Source: Haplomitrium mnioides (Eukaryota; Marchantiophyta; Haplomitriopsida; Calobryales). Taken from it: DNA of 34,959 nucleotides. The notes below the pieces were generated by a model, which was not told the origin of the DNA, made no database searches, and worked only from the letters and a program-made list of their open reading frames with translations. The DNA lies in assembly GCA_049999725.1 (NCBI GenBank), contig JBNGIS010002111.1, positions 1 to 34,959 on the forward strand, in the 5' to 3' direction. Positions 19,131 through 29,229 of the stretch are shown here, in pieces (position 1 is the first letter of the stretch; every line of letters begins with the position of its first letter). The position numbers and the translations under genes are program-made.

Positions 19131-21144
19131 TTCAGGGAATTACTGCGTAAGGCAGAGTTCTAAAAAAGAGGGTACAGGGTATGGGAGAGAAAAAAAATTA
19201 TAAAAGGTTGTTCGCAGCGGAGTTAAGGCTGCGTGTTACCCGAAAAATGGGTAAGTGTAGTGGTCCCTGTACTTGTTTATGTGATCTGATTTAGGCAGAA
19301 ATCTGAAATGACTGAAATGAAATGAACCACAAAGTGTATAATCGGAAAAGTAAGCGAAATCAAATGAAAATTGAGTGATAAGGTGCTAGTGTAGAACTGC
19401 CCTGCTTCGGTGTGTCGTGCTTGAGTCGTGTGCAGATCGTTGAGCGTTTCCTGTCTACTGCTATCCGTCACCCACCGGTCGTATTCTTCGGAAGTAGGTC
19501 GTGCCGATGTCCGCAAGTCGGATCGGATCTGAAAACTGAGTAGTCGGATGCGGACCGAAATCCGAAATATCGGATGTTTTGGTGTGTCCGAAATCCGAAA
19601 TGTCGGATGATTTGCGGATCGGAAATTCCGACAGGTCCCCGAAGGTCCGAAGTGTCGGAGGTGTCTTCGGATTCGGTCTGTCGGAAAGTATTTCCGAAAG
19701 TCCGATGTGTATCGGAGCTAATGCTGAAGTTGGTGTATCGGAACAAGTGTCCGATATTCCGAGGTGTCGGAAGGTAAAAGTTCGAAAAGTCGGAGGTGGA
19801 AAGTCCGAAAATCGGAGGTGTAAATTCCGAAAAATCGGATGTGGTAAGGAGGTGGAAGGTCTGAACGGCTATCCGAAAAGAATGAGGGTTGGATCTAATC
19901 TACCTGTAAGAATGATCGTTGAACGGTTCTCTGAAGTGTGGATCGTCGGATCTGCCTGCAAGACAAAACAAAGAAACAAATGTTCCGAAATGGAGGTTTT
20001 TGGATCAACCTGCAATTCGGATGGAAGAAATCGGTCTCCGAAAAAAAAAAAAAGGAGTTGTCAGAAAGTTGGCATTCGAAGTAATATGAAGGGAGGTTAG
20101 TAGGGTCTGAAATGTCAGATGGGTCGGACGAGGAGCGTCCGAAACAGGGAGTTGAGGCTTGGGTGTCCGAAAAATCTGATGGAAAATATGGGAACTAGTA
20201 GAATTGAATGGAAAACTTGGAAATGAACGTGAGTGGGGTTATTAAAACCCGAAAAAGAATGCAATCTGAGGCCAAGAAAGGTGAGGAAAGTAGGATTACC
20301 AGATGTAGACGGTGGGTATGCCTGAGGAGTTGGGCAGGAAAACGAAAAACAAAATGGGCCACTGGTGAAGGGAGAAGTAAGAACCGAGAACCGAAGGACT
20401 GATGTGTTTGCTGGTCAGTCAATATGTCAGAACCGAAATAAAGAAAATCTGAGATGTTGCCTGGCAGTTCGGAAGATACTGATCCTGGAGGTGCTTCGTA
20501 GCTGTCAAAAAGTAAGATGAAATGCAAGAGTCGAATCAAACAGGAGCTGCACTGCCGAACATCCGAGTATAGTCGAAGAATAAGAAGAAGAAGACCAGAA
20601 GGTCGACTTCAGAACTGTCGAAAAGAGGGCGTCGGCTGCAGAGCTAGTCGAGAAAAAAAAAGGGTCAAGAATGCTCGTCGAAGGCTCCACAATGATGTGA
20701 AATGTGAATGTGAGTGCTGCCGAACGGTCGAAAAGAAAGAAATGGTGTCGACTTCAGAGCCAGTCGAAAAAAAAGGAGACCAAGAAACACTCGTTGACTG
20801 CTTCAGAGGAATAATGCGAGATGAGGGCGGCGATGTAGCTGCGTCGCTGATGCAAAGTAGCCGAAGAAAGGATGTCGCATAGAAAACTGTCGCAGAAAAA
20901 AAATGTTGGAGGCGTGCGTGCGAGTAGTCAGAGCTGAGAAGAAAAAAAAAAACTAGGAAAAAGGGTATGAAAAACCCTATGTGATATCTTTGGTTTGATA
21001 CTAGAACGACAAAGGAGAAACAGCGTGCGGGAGATGTGCGGGTGGAGAAAAAAAATAGCCACAGTCTGAGAAAAGAAATGTCGTGCGCTAGATAGTGTGC
21101 GTAGTCACTCTCTGTGTACTCAAGAGTCCGTCGTGCTGATAACG
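19131..21144 (-). other. Element 1 leader (about 2 kb), TCCGA/TCGGA-rich
   Basis: Between the 5' LTR and gag there are 2014 bases without a protein I recognise. From 19500 to 20170 the words TCCGA and TCGGA recur every 10-25 bases on both strands, often as TCCGAAA...TCGGA pairs that can form hairpins. From 20560 to 20880 the recurring word becomes GTCGA/TCGAA with A-rich tracts. Open frames here (for example 19579-20100 plus, 20517-20882 plus) are antisense to the element and rich in such repeats; I do not regard them as genes. Confidence 0.85.
21121..21144 (-). promoter_or_regulatory. Primer-binding region of element 1
   Basis: In the element's sense the LTR end is followed by CGTTATCAGCACGACGGAC. 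It shares TATCAG with the usual initiator tRNA-Met site (TGGTATCAGAGC) but not its ends, so the primer tRNA is uncertain. Confidence 0.5.
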
Positions 21145-21302
21145 TGTTGTGGTATGTATGTCACACAGAGAGAGATAGAGAGATCGCTGGTGCTCCGCAC
21201 AATACTACTCAGTGTACTGATCGATAGTGGTGAGAGGGATAAGTAACCCTCTTATCTGTACATCCCTCCTATATATAGGAGTGTCACTATTGTCCTATAA
21301 CA
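21145..21302 (-). repeat. Element 1 5' LTR (158 bp) with TATA box
   Basis: Functional 5' LTR in the element's sense. A 16-base palindrome, CTCCTATATATAGGAG, lies at 21266-21281 and contains the likely TATA box. It differs from the left LTR by one inserted G near 21151 and one A for G. Confidence 0.95.
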
Positions 21303-21307
21303 TTACT
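21303..21307. other. Target-site duplication TTACT (right) of element 1
   Basis: Identical to 13423-13427; directly follows the CA end of the right LTR. Confidence 0.9.
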
Positions 21308-21403
21308 GAGAAATCTAAAGACACAAAAACACAAAGGACAACTTAATGGTACACCAACAATAGACTCATACAACAAACTTGCACATATGAAATACCACTA
21401 GCA

Positions 21404-21623
21404 TATTAAATTATCAAGCTCTTATAGGCTTCTAGGCTGATCTGGAAGCCTACATAGGTTAGGAAAAGTTAGGTAAGTATATGGGGCAGTTTTGGAGTTT
21501 CACATAGGCACTCCTTCCCTTGATGTATTTTTGAGGCCATCGAGTATTTGTAAATATACAACAGAATTTCTCCACCTCCTATATATGATTAATGTGTCCA
21601 AGGGCAATGCTTGATTTTTGACA
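21404..21623 (+). repeat. Element 2 5' LTR
   Basis: Begins TATTAAATTA and ends TTTTTGACA; ends immediately before the primer site. Shares long blocks with 30278-30499, such as CACATAGGCACTC and TTTTTGAGGCCATC. Confidence 0.85.
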
Positions 21624-21635
21624 TGGTATCAGAGC
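21624..21635 (+). promoter_or_regulatory. Primer-binding site for initiator tRNA-Met
   Basis: TGGTATCAGAGC matches the complement of the 3' end of plant initiator tRNA-Met and abuts the LTR end without a gap. Confidence 0.92.
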
Positions 21636-22470
21636 AGGTTTAGGAGCAAGCATCACACTATGGAGCACAATCAACCTCAGGAGAAGCAAGAAAGAAAAAT
21701 TTGAGGAGAAAAATTTGATCCTCTATCGAAGCAGAGTGTCTAATTGTTTGTAGAATGGAAATGTTGAAGAGGAGAAATTGTTGGCGTTGCTGGTGAAGAT
21801 TGATGCAGAAGAATTTTGCTGAAAATTTTAGTGTTGCTCAATATTTGAAGACAGCAAATTGAAATGATTTAAAATTTTTCTGAAGAAGTGTTCGCTAGTT
21901 TTTAGGGTTTTTAGTAAATAAAAAAAGAGTGGCAAACTATGTGAAAGAAAACAACTTGAAGCATAATTGAGATGTTTTGAGGCAGGAATCTGAAAAATTT
22001 CTGCCAGGTTGTGATTGAAGGAGGGTTGCCCAGTAGAAAACATTTGACTGCAAGTCAAATAAGTTGATATGGAGCAGAAATAGCAAAGATATGCTCGTCA
22101 ATTCAAGGAGGCTGCAATAGAAGTCGTAGCAACAAACAATATCAAAGGCGCTTGCATTTAAGGGAGAAATCAATGCAAGACAATTAAGGACACATTGGAA
22201 AGGGAATTCAATTTGAGTGCAACTCGAGGTGGTTTGGAGTAGAATTTAAAAAGATCTCCTCTTTGAAGTGAGTTGTTATTGAAGAAAATCAAATCATCGA
22301 AAGATATGAGGAAGAGTTTGCAAATCAAAGGAGGATCTGTTGGAAGATTATATCAAAGGTTCTGGTTGCTAGGCAAAGAAAAATCAAATCAAAAGGGGCT
22401 CTGTTATATGATTAAGAAACAATCAAAGAAAGTAGAGGTAGAGTCAAAGCAGAATTGAAGGAAGTTTGCT
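21636..22470 (+). other. Element 2 leader
   Basis: About 835 purine-rich bases after the primer site. An ATG at 21660 starts a short stretch, but stops follow quickly and no gag pattern is recognised here. The segment is separated from the rest of element 2 by element 3. Confidence 0.5.
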
Positions 22471-23419
22471 CATCAAGCTTGTTGCACAATGTCCCTTAAG
22501 TGATATTTAGGCTTATTTGTGTGTAGAGCATGATGCACGACAAGCAAGATAGGCGTAATGAGCACCCACATGCACGAGCATGTGGCATGAGGTTTGCTCC
22601 CTGTTAGGCCTTTCGATCTATAGCTATGAAAGAAAGGGAACATGCGAACAAAGTGGTTTTGGGAGTTCTCTAGCTTCTCTATCAAGCTGTAGAGGACGGC
22701 GCAACACAAAAGAGTTTTCATTCATTTGGTCCACCTACCCCGACTCCCCTTGCAAAACAAAACAAAATTGCAATGGATGCTCAAACTTTGCAAGGCAATA
22801 GGTATAGACTTTGGAATCATTATGCGCATTTACCTTTGCTGCAAATAGGCAACTCCTCTTGCCCCCTTCAATTATTTTTTGTGCCCCTTGTTTTGATACG
22901 AGCGCTCAATTGTATGCAACGTAAGCGGCATTCTGTGTATGTAAGAAAACAGGACCCATATTTGGGTTCGTCCTCAGTAAGCCAAACTCCTCCCAGTGTC
23001 TCAAGAGCAAACTACTAGTTCAGATTGAGTTCATGAACAGTTTTGAGTTTACCTTTTTTTTTACTCTCCTCCACATTCACATTTTTGCAATTTTGAGGTA
23101 GCGACGATTTTTTTTTGATAAGGAGTGTCTAGCAAAAAATTGCGTCCACCCTATACAATTTTTTTTGGCCTCCATGTGTTCGATTTCTGGAGGCTCACAA
23201 TACAAGCTCTTATAGCTCGTGATTTTGATATATGGTGTCTTTTGGTTTTGATTTTTGCTGTCTCGCAAAGCTGCTTTTCTGTTATCTCATGATTTTGTTT
23301 TTGGTATATCAAGGCTTTGATAATTGGTCATTGTCTCTTTCAACACTTCTTTCTCCCTTAGTGCTCTCTTAACAAGCTTCCTCAACTCTAAAGTGGAATT
23401 TTGAGCTAATTTTCCAACA
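22471..23419 (+). repeat. Element 3 5' LTR (949 bp), carrying about 242 bp absent from the 3' LTR
   Basis: Aligns with 25499-26236 over both ends. The part at 22585-22826 has no counterpart at the other end: either an insertion here or a deletion in the 3' copy. Confidence 0.8.
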
Positions 23420-23434
23420 GGCTATGGGCCCACG
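23420..23434 (+). promoter_or_regulatory. Half-tRNA-type primer-binding site
   Basis: GGCTATGGGCCCAC follows the LTR end. It is complementary to the anticodon-stem region of initiator tRNA-Met (which holds GTGGGCCCATAACC), with one mismatch in the stretch, and not to the tRNA 3' end. Drosophila copia is known to use such an internal fragment. Confidence 0.7.
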
Positions 23435-23700
23435 AACACAAATTAAGCTTGGCAATGGAAGCACAATCAAGAAATTTGGAAGGGATGAAATTCCCCTTTG
23501 GAAATTGAAGACGAATGAGGTATTAATGAGTCAAGACCTGTGGGAAATTACTAAGGATCCCCAAACTAAATATAGCCTCATCTTTGTGGGAGGTAGGGAG
23601 CAGGTTGTAGGCAAATCCAAGCCCTTCTCTCCCTTATATTTTGAGGATTACCTTAGGTGATGGAGAGCTGGCCAAATTTTGGCAACAACTTGCAGAAGGT
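23424..23700 (+). pseudogene. gag: Element 3 gag remnant
   Basis: From ATG 23424, inside the primer region, a frame gives FGRDEIPLWKLKTNEVL and QDLWEI, the typical N-terminal pattern of copia gag (F.G..F..WK......L...LW). It stays open to 23660 and then degenerates. The coding jumps from here to RT near 23920, so the rest of gag, protease and integrase are lost. Confidence 0.7.
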
Positions 23701-23919
23701 GGACCAATTATCCAAAAGGAATCTGAAGAAAGTCGGAAAAGGCATTGCAATTTGTGAAGAAGTCATAGAATTTTTGAACACAAGTTGTTAGGTTTGGAAG
23801 GTAGGAAGGTAAAGCAAATGTTGTTCTTGAGCAAGAATGAGCAAGCCTAAGGCAGGCCATAAAAAGGTATGATGTTAAATAGTGAGAGCAAGCTACAAAA
23901 GATAAGTACAATCTTTGAT

Positions 23920-24338
23920 ACCGATTGGGACTTGGATTCTGAGAGATTTACTAGAAGACCAAAAAAAAACCATTGGGTGCAAGTGGGTATAAGGAGCTCA
24001 AACGTAGAGCTCTAAACCCAAGTACAAGTCATACTTGGTAGCCTAGGGATATCTGTAGAAGGAAGGTATTTTTTTTTCACAAACAATTGCCCCAACGGTA
24101 GCAAAGTTGATGTCAATCTCGTGCTAACTCGCCATTGCAGCAGATATGGACAAAGAAGTCCATTAGATAGATGTGAAGTCAGGTTTCTTGAATGAAGATC
24201 TCAAAGAAGAGATTTGTATGGTGCAATTTGAAGGGTTTGAGGCACCTAATATAGAACACAAGATAAGTGTCTCCTTTAGAAAGTCTATGTAGGGACTAGA
24301 GTAGTCCTCAAGAGCATGGCATGAGGAGATAGACCATG
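23920..24338 (+). pseudogene. pol: Element 3 reverse transcriptase fragment
   Basis: Fragments such as GCKWVYKELKRR, then APTVAKLMSI, then MDVKSGFLNEDLKEEI and VQFEGFEAP are the fingers and first palm part of copia RT. The catalytic Asp of the MDVKSGFLN motif is present. Several stop codons interrupt the frame. The fragment is cut by an insertion starting at about 24348. Confidence 0.75.
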
Positions 24339-24638
24339 TCACAACATTCCATGTAGTTTTCTATTTTTAGACATTTTGAGTTTTTTTGTCTTTTTGTGCC
24401 TTAGTATATAAGGCCATGTACTCTCATCAAAAGGTTATCTTTCGATCTCTCATTTCACGTTTATGAACCAAGAGGAGAGTTGAGGTATTGCAATTCTTGG
24501 AGAAGCGTGGACTCCTTGTGAGCAAAAGTGCGCTGGTTGTGATATCGGAAGATCAACACACAACGCTTTTGGAATTTCTTCAAGAAGGTATCACTTGTAA
24601 AGTGGTGAATATTCATGATACACATGAGATCACAACAT
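24339..24638. mobile_element. 282-bp insertion bounded by 9-bp direct repeats in element 3 RT
   Basis: TCACAACAT occurs at 24339-24347 and again at 24630-24638, flanking 282 bases that break the RT reading frame; RT motifs resume after about 24655. The insert has a TATA-like word, AGTATATAAGG, near 24400-24412. Its ends show only weak inverted similarity. A 9-bp duplication is typical of Mutator-like elements, but the ends are too poor to assign a family. Confidence 0.4.
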
Positions 24639-24654
24639 GTACTTCTTTGAGGTA

Positions 24655-25330
24655 AAGGGTTCTATCATCACAATCATTGTATATGACATGATGTTATTCA
24701 ATGCTACCTGAATTTGCTGCGGAACATGAAGTATGGTTTGAGTAACCCATTTAAGAAGTGGACCTTGGAAGGGTACACTACATGTTTGGGACACATGTGA
24801 TGGGAGACATGAATGCAAGTGTTCAATCAACAAAGGAAGTTGCAAATCCTGCAGTTAATGTTGATTGCATACTACCAATAAGGTACATGAAGGGCACAAG
24901 AGATCTTGGCGCCATCTAGTATGGTGATATAGGAATCAAACATACTAGCAACAGTCATGCAGATCAAGGAGGAGATCCAATTCTAGACATGTGTCTACCA
25001 TGGGAGATGGCTATCTCTTAGAGTAGTAAATTGTAGAGGACCATTACCATTTCATTGACTAAAGCTGAGTACATGGCATTGCCAAATGCATGTGAGGAAG
25101 TTTGCGTGGATTCGCAGGTTGCTTGATTGGATTCAAGCAAAATACACCTTTTCTATGTGACAACCTTAGATGCACGGAACTGGCATCAACCCAATTCAAC
25201 ATCCAAAGACAAACACATTCACTTCCAGTATCACTTCATACCTGCTTGGAAATGAAGTGGAACTAGAGTATTGTCTAATACTGGAGATAACAACTAATGT
25301 TCTCACCAAAGTATTGCCCCAATAAGACAC
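24655..25330 (+). pseudogene. pol: Element 3 RT palm and RNase H remnant
   Basis: After the insertion the plus strand gives a worn YVDD-region (IVYDMMLF near 24675-24700), then RNase H patterns: AEYMALPNACEEVCV (25045-25095), a block with TSKDKHIHFQYHF (about 25200-25240) and VLTKVLPQ (25295-25320), the usual copia C-terminus. Several frameshifts and stops are present. Confidence 0.7.
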
Positions 25331-25484
25331 TTCAAGCTGATGGAGATCTACAACAACATGTGATAAGTGATGTGTTGGAAATGTGTCTTTGTTGTTGTAT
25401 ATAGCTAGAACTAATAGATAGTTAGTTATGATTAAGCTAACCATTTTATCTAAGTTAGCTAGTTTAGCTAGTTATTAGATATTT

Positions 25485-25497
25485 GTGAGGGGGGCAG
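25485..25497 (+). promoter_or_regulatory. Polypurine tract of element 3
   Basis: GTGAGGGGGGCAG lies directly before the 3' LTR copy. Confidence 0.6.
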
Positions 25498-25498
25498 C

Positions 25499-26236
25499 CA
25501 TCAAGCATGTCGCACAATGCCCCTTAAGTGACATATATTCTTAGTTGTGTGTAGACCGTGATGTGCAATAAGCAAAACATGCGTCATGAGCACGCCTATG
25601 CACATCTGCATGTGCATTTACCTTTGCTGCAATTAGGCAGCTCCTCCTACCATGTTCAATTATTTTATATGCCCCTTGATTTAATACAGACGCTCATTTC
25701 TATGTAGCACAAGTTGCATTATGTGTATATAAACAAAGAGGACCCATATTCAGGTTCATCCTTAGTAAACAAAACTCCTTCTAATGTTTGAATAGCATAT
25801 TACGAGTTAAGATAAAGTTTGCGAGAAGGTGATGAATATTTGTGGTCAAAGAAAAGCTTTGCATTTACTGTCATTTGACTCTCTTGCACATTTGTGTTTG
25901 TGCAATTTTGAGGCAACGACGATCGTTTTTTGACGGGACGTATCTAGCAAAAATTGCGTCCACACTAAACATGATTTCATAGCCTCTATGTGTTAAATTT
26001 TTGAAGGCTCACAATTTGAGCTCTTATAGCTTGCGATTTTGATATATAGTGTCCTCCGGTTCTGATTTTGGCTATCTCGCAAAGTTTCTTTCTTGTTATC
26101 TCATGATTTTATTTTTTATTGTATCGCCGCTTTGATGGTTGGTTGTTGTCTTCTTTGACATTGCTTTCTCCTTTAGTGTTGTCTTTTGCCAAGCTTACTC
26201 AACTTTGAAGTGAAATTTTGAGCTAATTTTCCAACA
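25499..26236 (+). repeat. Element 3 3' LTR (738 bp)
   Basis: Matches 22471-23419 except for the 242-bp block. Ends TTTTCCAACA. Confidence 0.8.
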
Positions 26237-26890
26237 AAAAACAACAATGGCTTTCTATTTTTTTGTTTGTTGAAGTAGAATTGAAGAGAAGGCAGCAATC
26301 AAAAAGTTGGATAAAACAATTCATGTGGAGAACAGATCAGAGGAAGAAAAGGCTACATTTCATCAACAAGTAAAACAAAATTTACATAAGACATAGAAGA
26401 GTTCTTTTGTGGTGAAAAAAAAAATCACAAGTGTTGAAGTAGAATCGACAAGTGTTGGTTTTGGTGGAAATTGTTGAGTGGAGAGCCATCACTTCAAGGA
26501 CCAACATGCACAACTCATCTCAAAGGTATCAGTAAAGGTTTGTGTTTTGGTGTTTGATGTGATAAGAACTCAACATGTTCACACATAGTCTCAACACCGA
26601 CATAGAAATCTAGTCCACTATCACATTAGATAAAATGAATCTCTTAAAACCTTAAACTGTACATAGCCTAGACTATAGTTTCCTTAAGCCAACAGAGAAG
26701 CAATCTGGTTACCAAAAGGTATGAGTCATAGTTTTAAGATGGAAGACATAATTTCTTAGATAGTCAATGAGAAACTGATTGAAAACAACTAGAATGTTTG
26801 GTAAGTCAAAATGAAAAATTTCATCAAAACAAGAGGGTACTAGGACTTCATCACATGAGATGAATTTGAACTGGTGTTAGGCTCATCTCC
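26237..26890 (+). other. Element 2 internal sequence after the nested element
   Basis: About 650 bases without a clear protein pattern; it should hold the start of element 2 gag but I could not trace it. Words such as GTAGAATTGAAG recall the sequence just left of element 3. Confidence 0.4.
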
Positions 26891-27711
26891 ATCCAATGAG
26901 GAGATGCATGCCTTCAAGACTCACATACAGAACATCAATAAGCTATTTAAACTGCCTAACCACAAGTGTTGATAGCAAAATGATGGGTTATTTGTCAGCA
27001 GCTAAGACACTCAAGAAGGCTTGGGATATCCTGAAGGAGAGATATGCCATCACATCAGATGCAAGGAAACTGACATTGTAGATGGAATTCTTTAATCTGC
27101 AAAAAGAGAAAATGAATATAAATGCTTTTGCTATGAAGATCAAATCACTAGTTGAGTAGCTAGCAAATGTTGGAGAGGAAGTGAAGGAGAGTGTCATGAT
27201 GGCAGTTTGCTTGAATGGGTTATGCAAAGAATATAAACTGTTCAAAATGTCAATGAGGACAAGAGAAGGAACCACATACTTCTCACAGCTCATTGCCATG
27301 TTAGTGGCAAAAGAACTTGACATTGGAGAAGGTCTTTCAAGTAGTCAAATACAAGCATTCTACTCTTACTAGAGTAGAGGGCGAGGAGGTAGAAGCTATT
27401 ACAGAAATAATGCTAGCAGAGGTTGTTCAAACGACAATGCACAAAATCACCAACCCCAATCAAACTAGTTTGGTGGTAGAGGCCAGTTTAGAGGCAAAGG
27501 AAGTAGCAAAGAACGTGGAAGCCAACCATACCATTCACGAGGAGATTGTTATTATTGCGGGAAGGTAGGTCAAATGGCAAAGGACTGCTACAAAAAACAG
27601 AATGATATGAGAAACAACAGAGTGCAAGGGAACTATGCAGGTTCCAACATGGCAAACAATGAGATATTGTTTGTCATGCATCATGGGTATTCATCTATAT
27701 CATATGAGAAG
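26891..27711 (+). pseudogene. gag: Element 2 gag pseudogene
   Basis: Blocks AAKTLKKAWDILKERY (about 26998-27045), FNLQKEKMNI, FSQLIAMLVAKE (27281-27316) and an RG/S-rich tail (RGRGGRSYYR, 27376-27405) lead to CYYCGKVGQMAKDC (27547-27588). This is the UBN2-type copia gag. The zinc knuckle has Gln where His is required, so it is defective. In-frame stops occur, two being TAG after ARKLTL and after KSLVE; the main frame otherwise persists from 27181 to 27711. Confidence 0.8.
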
Positions 27712-27727
27712 TAGAACAATTATGGAG

Positions 27728-28780
27728 ATAAATGGTTTGTCGATTCCATATGCTCTAATCACATGGCATGCCATAGAGAGTGGTTTAAAGAAACAAGGAA
27801 TCTAAGTACATTTGGATATGTGAGACAAGTGACTCAACTACGCATCATATCCATTATATTAGTAGCACATTGGTAGTACTCAAAAATGGCAAAACAAAGT
27901 GTCTATCTAATATGATGTATGTGCCAATGATTTAGAAAAATCTAAATTTAGTTGGACAATGTGTAGAGAAAAACATGCAGGTCATGTTTAATCCTACTGG
28001 TGTGTTCATTGAGGATTGGGGAAAAAAATTGTAACTTGATACAAAAAGAAGTAGGAGTGGTAGGATGTTCACATTGGATGTGAGCATGGTTGAGATTTCA
28101 GAAGCTATGCTTGTACACAATAAAAGATTAGTGTTAGACATAAAGATATAGCACAAGAAAATTGGGCATGTTAATGTGCAAATGCTGAGAAATATGCAGA
28201 GTTCATGGGTAGTCATGGGCCACCCAAGTTCAAAGTAGAAGGAATGTATAAGATATGTGAAGCATGCCAATTTGGTAAACATGCAATGCAAGCATTCCCT
28301 CGTGATGCATATGTGGCAAGAAAGCCACTTGAGGTGGTACAATCAGATGTGTGGGGTCCAACAAAAATAGCATCCATTGGAGGGTGTATATACTATGTGA
28401 CCTTCACTAATAATTATTCAAGAAAAATCTGGAGTTATTTTATAAAGCAAAAGAGTGAAGTGTTTGATCACTTGAAACATTTTGGAGCTATGGTGAAAGA
28501 AGAGAAATGGCAGCAAATTAAGTGCCTAAGATCAAATGGTGGAGGAGAATATTTCTCCACATAGTTTTCCACCTCTCTCCAAAGAGAAGGAATCAAAAGA
28601 CAAAAAATATGTAGGTATACACCTTAGCAAAATGGAGTTGTTGAAAGAAAGAACTAAAACATAGCAGAGGTAGCAAGAGCATTAATGAACGAGAAGAATA
28701 TGCCACACTATTATTATGCACAAGCAATGTCCACTATTGTCTATATTATGAGCTGAACCTCTACATCAAAATTTCATAGC
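27728..28780 (+). pseudogene. pol: Element 2 protease and integrase pseudogene
   Basis: Starts with WFVDSICSNHM (27737-27770), a protease site in which the glycine of D(S/T)G is replaced. After a highly broken part, integrase is clear at 28205-28780: CEACQFGKHA, then SDVWGPTKIA with the first catalytic Asp, CLRSNGGGEYFST where the second Asp is Asn, and NGVVERKN with the Glu. The missing Asp and several stop codons make it inactive. Confidence 0.8.
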
Positions 28781-29229
28781 ATAATGCCAGAAGAGAAATT
28801 TACATAGAGATGTCCAAACATCTCACATTTGAAAGTGTTTGGATGCATTGTTTATGTACATGTACCAGTTGAAACACACCAAAATAGACCCAAAAGTTGA
28901 GAAGTGTGTTTTCATTGGGTATTCAAACAAGGGGAAGGGGTGCTAGTATTACTGCTCTACTACATGCATGGTGAGGGTGAGTGGAGATGCAGTACTTGAT
29001 AAGTTAAGTACTTGGTCTAATCAGAAATTTGCTGATGACACAAGTGAGACAAATGGAAAACAGATTGTGTCAGAACCAACTCAACAAACTCAAGCATATG
29101 GTGAAGGCAAGAGCAGTGGCAACACTAGTATATGGCAATGAAGGCTGTGCAGAAATTTGGAGCAATATACTCCAACCAACTCTCAATATGAAATGTGTCT
29201 AGAGAATGAGGTAGTGGTGATCTAGAAGT

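Larger units (their letters stand above)
13428..21302 (-). mobile_element. Element 1: young, near-complete Ty1/copia retrotransposon (Ale/Retrofit-like)
   Basis: A 7.9-kb element on the minus strand with LTRs of 157 and 158 bp and a TTACT target duplication. Its 5' LTR is at the right. In element order it has the 5' LTR, a leader of about 2 kb, gag, pol (protease, integrase, reverse transcriptase, RNase H), a polypurine tract and the 3' LTR. The LTRs differ by one substitution and one indel, so insertion is recent. The domain order INT before RT makes it copia. YGLKQSGRNWY in the RT and the very short LTRs suggest the Ale/Retrofit lineage. Oddities are the single TGA between gag and pol, a repeat-rich RT insertion of about 200 residues and the very long TCCGA-rich leader. 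Confidence 0.95.
22471..26236 (+). mobile_element. Element 3: old copia retrotransposon nested in element 2
   Basis: Direct repeats at 22471-23419 and 25499-26236 share their start (CATCAAGC.TGT.GCACAATG), many internal blocks and their end (GAGCTAATTTTCCAACA). The left repeat is followed by a GGCTATGGGCCCAC primer site and the right one is preceded by a GTGAGGGGGGCAG polypurine tract. The inside holds remnants of gag, RT and RNase H on the plus strand; integrase is missing. The repeats are about 80% alike, so the element is old. Clear target duplications were not found. Confidence 0.8.

Noticed and set aside
19579-20100. 173-codon plus-strand open frame in the element 1 leader
   Set aside because: Antisense to the element and made largely of TCCGA/TCGGA repeats; low complexity and no domain.
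20517-20882. 121-codon Arg/Lys-rich plus-strand open frame
   Set aside because: Antisense to the element and driven by GTCGA and A-rich words; no domain recognised.
27932-28342. 136-codon minus-strand open frame
   Set aside because: Shadow opposite the element 2 integrase remnant on the plus strand.
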